A stretch of DNA of 64,000 bases from Lentinula raphanica (Eukaryota > Basidiomycota > Agaricomycetes > Agaricales > Omphalotaceae), in NCBI GenBank assembly GCA_027919835.1, contig JANVFP010000040.1, positions 310,001 to 374,000 of the forward strand. Direction: 5' to 3'. Under the pieces are notes generated by a model, which was given only the letters and a program-made list of their open reading frames with translations, did not search any database and was not told the origin of the DNA. The position numbers and the translations under genes were made by a program. How positions within the stretch are numbered: position 1 is the stretch's first letter; each line of letters begins with the position of its first letter. Shown here one piece after another: positions 58,190 to 64,000 of this stretch.

Positions 58190-61100
58190 CTAATAAATAG
58201 TCTGATAAGAGTACTTGGACTGTAAGTTATTGACGAAGAAAGAGGAACATTCGTCCAGAATATTGTCCGAATTCCAGCTCCTGTCCCAGGAACTTTTACC
58301 TGGAACAAGCATGCAGCTTTGTCTTATATCAGAAAGGGGGATAATAGCGCCGTGTGGAATGCCGTTGGAAGATATCGAAGGTTCGACTCGGTACATGCCT
58401 GTAGCTGGATCCGGGGAAGGCTTGAAACGGGTGAACCAGGTAACATAGCCTAAATGTTCCTGAGGCCAGTGAGCAGGAACTTTGACCTGGAAACCGTTTT
58501 TTATCAACGTGAGAGGAAGGCGAAACACGACCCTTAAGCGTCCCACTCGACATCCTGTTGAAATTATGAATTATGCAAAATGATTCAAGACGTGTATCTT
58601 CTTACCTTGAACAGCCGTGGACTGTGCTCTTTCGTTTTCCATTACCAGAACTGTGTCAAATCTAGACGCTTTCTCTCTGATAGAAATAGGCTGTGCTTTT
58701 ATCAACTCCTTCTCAGAAACATCCAAGACCTTCAACGGTGTGAGGCCGAAATTGTGCCAAACTTCGAGAGTGGCGAAATTCAAAGGACTCCTCAAGGCTT
58801 CCGATTTCTTTTTCTGCTTGTTGAAAGGAATTAACAGATCGTTCAAGAAGAGTTTCAACTCTCCAATAAAACCTGGTGCACCGTGTAAAAGGGCAATAGC
58901 TTCTAGCTTTTTTCGCGGCTCCTTGGGATATTTAGCTATGTTGATCAGAATGGAAGAAGAACCCTTCTTTTCTTGGATGAGTTCTTGAGGTATGTGTTGG
59001 TTATCAGAATAATCAAGAGGCTCCTGCGAAGGCTCAGAATCTTCCTCGGTCCCTTCTTTAGCTGGATCCCAAGATTTGCCGTAGAAGTCGAAGGAAGATA
59101 TCTTTTCCAGACGTGAAATAAAAGATATCATTTGCGGAAAATGATCCCTTTTATTGCTGGATCTCCAACCTTCTTTAGCCAAGTCTATATGGAGCCTTTC
59201 GAAAGCCTCGGTGTTCGTGTTATCTGTTGTCCCAATCCACTTGATGGAATCTACGTAGTGCAGAAGGGAATGGAATTTAGGAATATTGAAGTGGCTTCGA
59301 ACGTCTTTGCTAATGAAATAATCCCTGTACTTGTGCCAAGCATTGAGTTCCTCAGTCATATAACCCAGAGTATGTTTGTCGTGTGATGGATACTGGGCTA
59401 GTTGGACAAAGTGAAGAATAGAACGGCAGGCCATAATACCTCTAGCATCCATCTTTCCGTTCAAACAGGCCAACAGAATGCTAGAGATGTGTTTACGCTC
59501 AGTTCCGGAAACCTGAGCTAGATTAGATATCCCTTTAGGAAAGCGCCTGACTCCTGGGGCTGGAGGTAATCTTTTGATACGTTCATCCAGAGCCTCCTCC
59601 CCTACCACCTTTTGTACCCAAGACACCAAGTGCTTGAGCACACCCTGGTAAAGTTGATGAAGGACGTCTGGGGCTATGCATCTGTGTATGTCGGTCAAGG
59701 GGAATCCAGCCCAGAAGGGCTCGAAGTTACCTCCTACTATATCATATTCCATCGTTCTTGAGTTTACCCCTTTGCCTCCATCTCTAGCCGCCTTTTGAGC
59801 CTCAAAAATCTTTTGTATCGTCCAACGTTGTGTTCTAGGCTCTCCCGGCTTGAGCCGCTGCAGTTCGTTGGCTTTGACTCGACATCTAGGACAAGTACCA
59901 TATTTGGTACAAGTAACAAGGCATTGTTCAGGATAATCAGCTACGTATGTAGCCAGAACAGGATAAACACGTCTGATTGAACCGTCGCCCCCCACCATCT
60001 CTACACCAGGACCGGCAGGATCGCCAGCGTGTTTCAAAGGCTCCAGAACCACAGCCATGGATCTATGAAAGAGCTGATATCTGCGAAGCTTTAACTCTTT
60101 TTGAGACAGACCGTTCTTGGCAGGTTTGTCCACTGAGAGGTAAGCTAGTAAAACGCATGCCCTAGATCCAGCCTTCCGGCGTATGCTTTTTGGTATGTTT
60201 CCCAGCGTGAGATAGACTGGATAAGCTGATTTGTTTCCAGAAAATTGGGTGAGCTGTGTTTTATCTGTAGCTAGGATTACAGGAGCTACAGTGCTTCCGT
60301 GCGGTAATTTAGTCTGAGAATAGTTGTAAGAGCGATACCAAAGACTAATACTTAGTATGAGCCCTTACCTGAACGGTGTTCCAGAAGCTAGCTGTCCACA
60401 TCTCAGTATATATTCTGTTCTCCTCGGTCTCACTAGTATCATCGTGGAAGAGTTTCGAGGGCTTGTACACCAAGTCTTGAGCCAACGTAGGATCCCCCCA
60501 TAAAGCTTTGATAGCTTCGATGGGATCTCTATGGTGGATCGTAAATTCTTCTTCCGGTCGATCTTTGAAGGATAGCTTTTTGGTAGACCAAGGGCCGCAA
60601 CGATCAGGAATGTGGTCCACTTTGTCGTACATAGACTTGGTGTTGTTGAAAGTCACGCCTAGGTTCTCCTTCACCTGTCCATGCTGTAAGCTCTAGCAAC
60701 TTCACAAGATTGTAGGAGAAACAACGTACCTCGGGTATCTTCAGTAAACGATTGAATGATCCTTGAGATACCTTCTCTTTCACTGCCCACTGCGAAATCT
60801 CCCACTCTAATCTCGAAGCAAAAGGAGAATAGCTTTGAGACTCTATATCGACTGTCTGAGATGAAATTTCGAGCCATTTCTGACGGACTTTCTCGTCAAC
60901 TCCAAAGACCGCTCCAGCAGAGTTGTGCTCGACGACTTTATTATTTTCCTCCTCCATCAAGTCTCGGTTGATGGGCTGAGCTGAAACAGCGGTATCCGAA
61001 GGAAAGTTTGACCCTGAAGGTCTGTCGAACATATCTGAGTCTTGCTGGAGATCTTCTTCTTCAGGAAGAAAATTAAAGACGCTGTCCAGGTCATCCATAT

Positions 61101-61572
61101 CATCCCCGTATAGTTCGTGCAAGGATGTGTCAGTCACCTGCTGGAGGTACTGTTCGTCTAGCTCTTCCTCCTCCTTCAAAGTCGTAGTCTTCAATAGTAT
61201 TTCTCCTTCAACATCAGACATAGCGTCATCGACATCCATATCTGCGTGACCTATATTATCCTCTTCATCGGACGCCTCCTGCTCCAAAACCTTACTTTCT
61301 ATAGTTTCCGCTGGCAGAGCTTCGGAAGAAGGGTCGGTGTAGTGATTGATCTTGGACTGGATGTTAGGAAGAGCATCCCTGACGATGCGCGAAGAATTCT
61401 GGATCTGTGCTTCTGTGGCTGCCTTAACAGTGTTTTGAAAAAGCTTTCCGATTTTCTTCGTTTGTTCGGCTCGATGAGTAGAATGACTGGCGTCATTCTT
61501 TTGTGCTATGTGAGCCTTTCTGTCTTGAAGTCGTGAGAAGGATTTTCCGCAGACAGGACATGAATAATCCAT
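58190..61572 (-). CDS. Plavaka-type DNA transposase, apparently intact
   Basis: ATG 61572 opens with a C2H2-type finger (YSCPVCGKSFSRLQDRKAH) and an acidic region. The core follows: WSTKKLSFKDRPEEEF, SAYPVYLTLGNIPKSIRRK, GGDGSIRRVYPVLATYVADY, CPRCRVKANELQ, TDIHRCIAPDVLHQLYQGVL, SGTERKHIS, FNIPKFHSLLHYVDSIKWIG and ERLHIDLAKEGWRSSNKRDH. Small introns (about 60669-60728, 60305-60368 and one near 58555-58605) keep frame. No internal stop was found in the main 520-residue exon. The C-terminal exon (GRLRVVFRLPLTL) ends at TAG 58190-58192. Compared with 8449-12001 it is complete, so it could be active or could drive non-autonomous copies. Terminal inverted repeats were not located. Confidence 0.88.
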
Positions 61573-62268
61573 GAGAAGGAATTAAAGGAAGGGACGACTA
61601 AAGGATGGAGATTGGACCTCGAAAGGGCCTGTCGGAGGTGGCAGGACAACGTGGCTGCTAGGAGAAAGGGACAGCAGGAAGATGTGGCATATCCCAATGT
61701 GCTGGGAAGATGAAGTTGGATCTGTTATTCAAGAGCTCTTTATATTAAGGGGGTACGCCCTCTATCTGGGAGGATAGGATAAGCCTTAGGCAGAAGCCTG
61801 CCTTCTTCTTACTGGCATTCTTAGAACGTGGGACAAATGTTCTTGAACCGGCTTTGAAGATGCGAAGTAAACACGAAGAACACGAGATGAATGAGAGTGG
61901 AGCACTGCGGCTTGGAGATGCCTTGGACACGTATCTTGTACAGTCAGTCGAAGATGCTGGAACGTGCTTTGAACACTCTTTGAACAAGCGAAGAACAAGC
62001 GAAGAACTCGCGAAGAACTCGCGGTGAATGAGATTGGGACACTCCGTGGAAGTGCCTTGGACATACATAGGAGGGCCTACACACGAAGGAAGAGAGTGTC
62101 TCTCGCTGACGAAAGTCTACAAATTCTGATCTTTTTTTACTTTCTTAGGTTTTAATTGCCTTCCAAACCAAAAGATATCTTCATATTTTGAGTGCTAGAG
62201 GACGTCCAGTTTAAGTACAGCTCAGTATTGATTATACAAGAAAGGGGTACTACAACGTGAATAGTTTT
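61573..62268. promoter_or_regulatory. Spacer with a repeated module upstream of the transposase
   Basis: About 700 bp. Two diverged copies of a roughly 130-bp module lie near 61810-61935 and 61955-62070. Each has GAAGAAC-type words, then GA(G/T)ATGAATGAGA-like sequence, GGAGCACT/GGACACTCCG, and TGCCTTGGACA. No gene is supported. Confidence 0.45.
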
Positions 62269-64000
62269 TCAGAGGGTGCCAAGCTTTTTCCTATCCTGAA
62301 AAAGTTCCTGTGCGAGTCTCAGACGTTTTCCTGTCATATCCTGGGTAAAAGATAGGCAGTCCTCTTTGCTTTGACCGCCCAGAGTTATTTCTCTATACGC
62401 CAAGATATGTTTCAAGTGCCACAAAGTGTGAACGCCGCAATCGTAGTCGTTGGGTTGAAAAGGTACCTGAGAAGAGTAAGTGATGAACGTTGAACTGCCG
62501 AGGCGGTTAGCAAAAAAACTTACTCTACTGTGAGGATCACAAATCCAGGACCTGTTAGGATTACGAATCAAGGAGACCGTTTCTCCCCTGATCTCGCCCA
62601 GAATCTCTGCGAGCCACATGAGAACCTGAGCGATGTGAGAACCTGAAAAGCGATGGAAGATAATGAATTCTTACAAGCATGAGATTCATATTCTTTCGCA
62701 AAGGTACAGGTTTACGTCGGTTAGCGATGCAAGTCTCTCTGAGACTATCGAATATATCGATTCTCTTGAGTTTGAAATCTATGCGAGCAGAGTACCAATG
62801 TGACAATCCTTCGTGGATAGGGATGAAGACCGAGTCCCAGGAATCGATTTGGAGATTTTGCTGAAAAGGAATCAGGAAAAGAGTTCGTCCATGAGAGACG
62901 GAGATTTACCATCCTTCGCTTGACAGCACGACGAACTCTGAGTTCGTCTTCCTCTGTTAGAGTTCCTTTGGCCACGGTACAGGAAGCCTTGTCCTCGAAT
63001 AGGCAGGTACCAGCGAAGAACGTACTGAAGCCCAAGGTATTGCGGGATTGGGTGCACCACTTGTGGACGAAGTAGTTGATAATTTCATCATTCAGCCATC
63101 TCCCTGCTCCTAGGGTAGAGAAATCGTGATAAGAGATATGGGGAAGAGTTTTCCAAAACTCAGCCGAATTCGGACTAAGACAAATCTGTCGAACGCTATT
63201 AATGGACCATCCAATAGAAATAACAAAGAACGAACATCTTTCATTAAACTATTGAGCATCGACCTGGCCTTTGAAGGAGAGTTATCCAGAAACGTCCACC
63301 ACAGAGTCTCAAGAGAGGTCTTCTTGCTCTGTATGACTTCCAGAAGAAGATCGAGGTTGCCTAAGATGATGAGGGCCAGATTGTCCGAAGGAAGAATATT
63401 ATGTTGCGTGATAGCGTCGATGAAGGTACTCCTCATTATGGCTACAGAGGAAAGCTGGCGGGAGAGCTCCTGAAGCTGGGATATCTGAGTAATGTGGCAC
63501 GAATATGCCCGAGCCAATAAGTTGAGGAAAACGGAAGCAGGGAAAAGCGCATCAAGAGCTTTCTGATAGTGGGTGCTAGTTGCCACTGTAGCTAATCGAT
63601 TGAAAGTGAGAAATGGGAGGTAGGCTTGGCAATTTCGGACCAAGGTTGATATTTCCTGGAATTGTTCTCGATTGCAGTTGCAAACGTAACCAAAAGGAGG
63701 ACATTGCCCGAGTGGGCCACGATGAATAAGACGGTCCCCAGGTTCATGCTGAAGCTTTGGAGTGGGCAGAGGCCTGTAGTCGTTGAGACCGAGAAACTGA
63801 AACCTTCATTTGGACAAGTCTTTCGCTCACCTGGCTAACATCCTTGGAGATAAGCGTCGTAACGTACAGCGGGCGATAAATGGTTAGAGAGATATGTTCG
63901 GTCTGAGACGCTGAATTTGAGAAGTGAAAGGCAGAAAATCGATAAGGAAATAGCAAAATATGCGGGTCGGACAGCGCTGGTGGTGGTGATGGTACAAGAG
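62269..64000 (-). CDS. Ulp1 (peptidase C48) SUMO-protease-like protein, 5' end outside the window
   Basis: A C-terminal Ulp1 cysteine-peptidase domain is clear: RWLNDEIINYFVHKW, LSHWYSARIDFKLKRIDIFD (catalytic His and Asp) and FQPNDYDCGVHTLWHLKHIL (oxyanion Gln and catalytic Cys). Introns include about 63192-63241, 62826-62910, a short one near 62660-62685 and one near 62466-62523. The upstream part (about 63760-63250) is helical-looking with a small Cys motif (FGYVCNCNREQF), not recognised. The gene continues beyond 64000. Ulp1-like proteases are known cargo in several eukaryotic transposon families; here it sits 0.7 kb upstream of a Plavaka transposase on the same strand. The substrate could be SUMO or another ubiquitin-like protein. 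Confidence 0.82.

Noticed and set aside
1..64000. CRISPR arrays, operons, ribosome binding sites
   Set aside because: The intron-rich genes show that this is a eukaryotic fungal sequence; no regular spacer arrays were seen.

Overview
This window is nuclear DNA from a filamentous basidiomycete, most likely an Agaricomycete. The evidence is small GT-AG introns (about 50-60 bp) in almost every gene, clustered cytochrome P450s, Plavaka-type transposases, an Ngaro-type tyrosine-recombinase retrotransposon, a KRE6/SKN1-type GH16 protein and short secreted proteins. All assignments come from reading the sequence and from remembered family motifs; no search was run.

Layout. 1-7.1 kb: an uncharacterised region with two intron-rich minus-strand genes. 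It is dotted with at least a dozen copies of a 15-bp palindrome, consensus TGATCTNNNAGATCA. Three copies lie in three introns of one gene. 7.7-12.0 kb: a Plavaka-type transposon remnant. It has a small coiled-coil gene and a transposase broken by an in-frame stop and by a 225-bp MITE. 12.07-12.45 kb: a foldback MITE. 13.6-22.1 kb: ordinary host genes, namely a GH16 beta-glucan synthesis protein, an ankyrin protein, a multi-pass membrane protein and a DPBB (expansin/RlpA-like) secreted protein. 22.1-25 kb: a Ser-rich protein and a doubtful gene.

25.4-36.3 kb: a tandem duplication of a secreted-protein gene, one single-domain copy and one two-domain copy. Between them lies a 441-bp duplicated tail of the membrane-protein gene from 19.9 kb. 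That tail was later hit by a complete-looking 5.3-kb Ngaro element (27421-32730) and by a 495-bp hAT-like MITE with an 8-bp target duplication. The intact parent fragment at 19.9-20.3 kb serves as the empty site, so both insertions can be placed to the base.

37.2-45.4 kb: three tandem, same-strand P450 paralogues, each with a TATAAAAG box 38-59 bp before the ATG. 45.6-48.5 kb: a molybdenum-cofactor-sulfurase-like PLP enzyme. 48.5-53.8 kb: mostly gene-poor, with one convincing secreted protein. 53.8-55.2 kb: repeat-rich DNA. 55.3-64.0 kb: three minus-strand genes that look like cargo of one large Plavaka-type transposon. They are a Gly/Ser-tailed DUF6532-like protein, an apparently intact zinc-finger Plavaka transposase, and a Ulp1 (C48) SUMO-protease-like protein that runs off the right edge.

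The most useful results are the nested insertion history at 27-33 kb, the intron-borne palindromes at 1-7 kb, the precise MITE insertion in the Plavaka gene, and the transposase/Ulp1/DUF6532-like trio.
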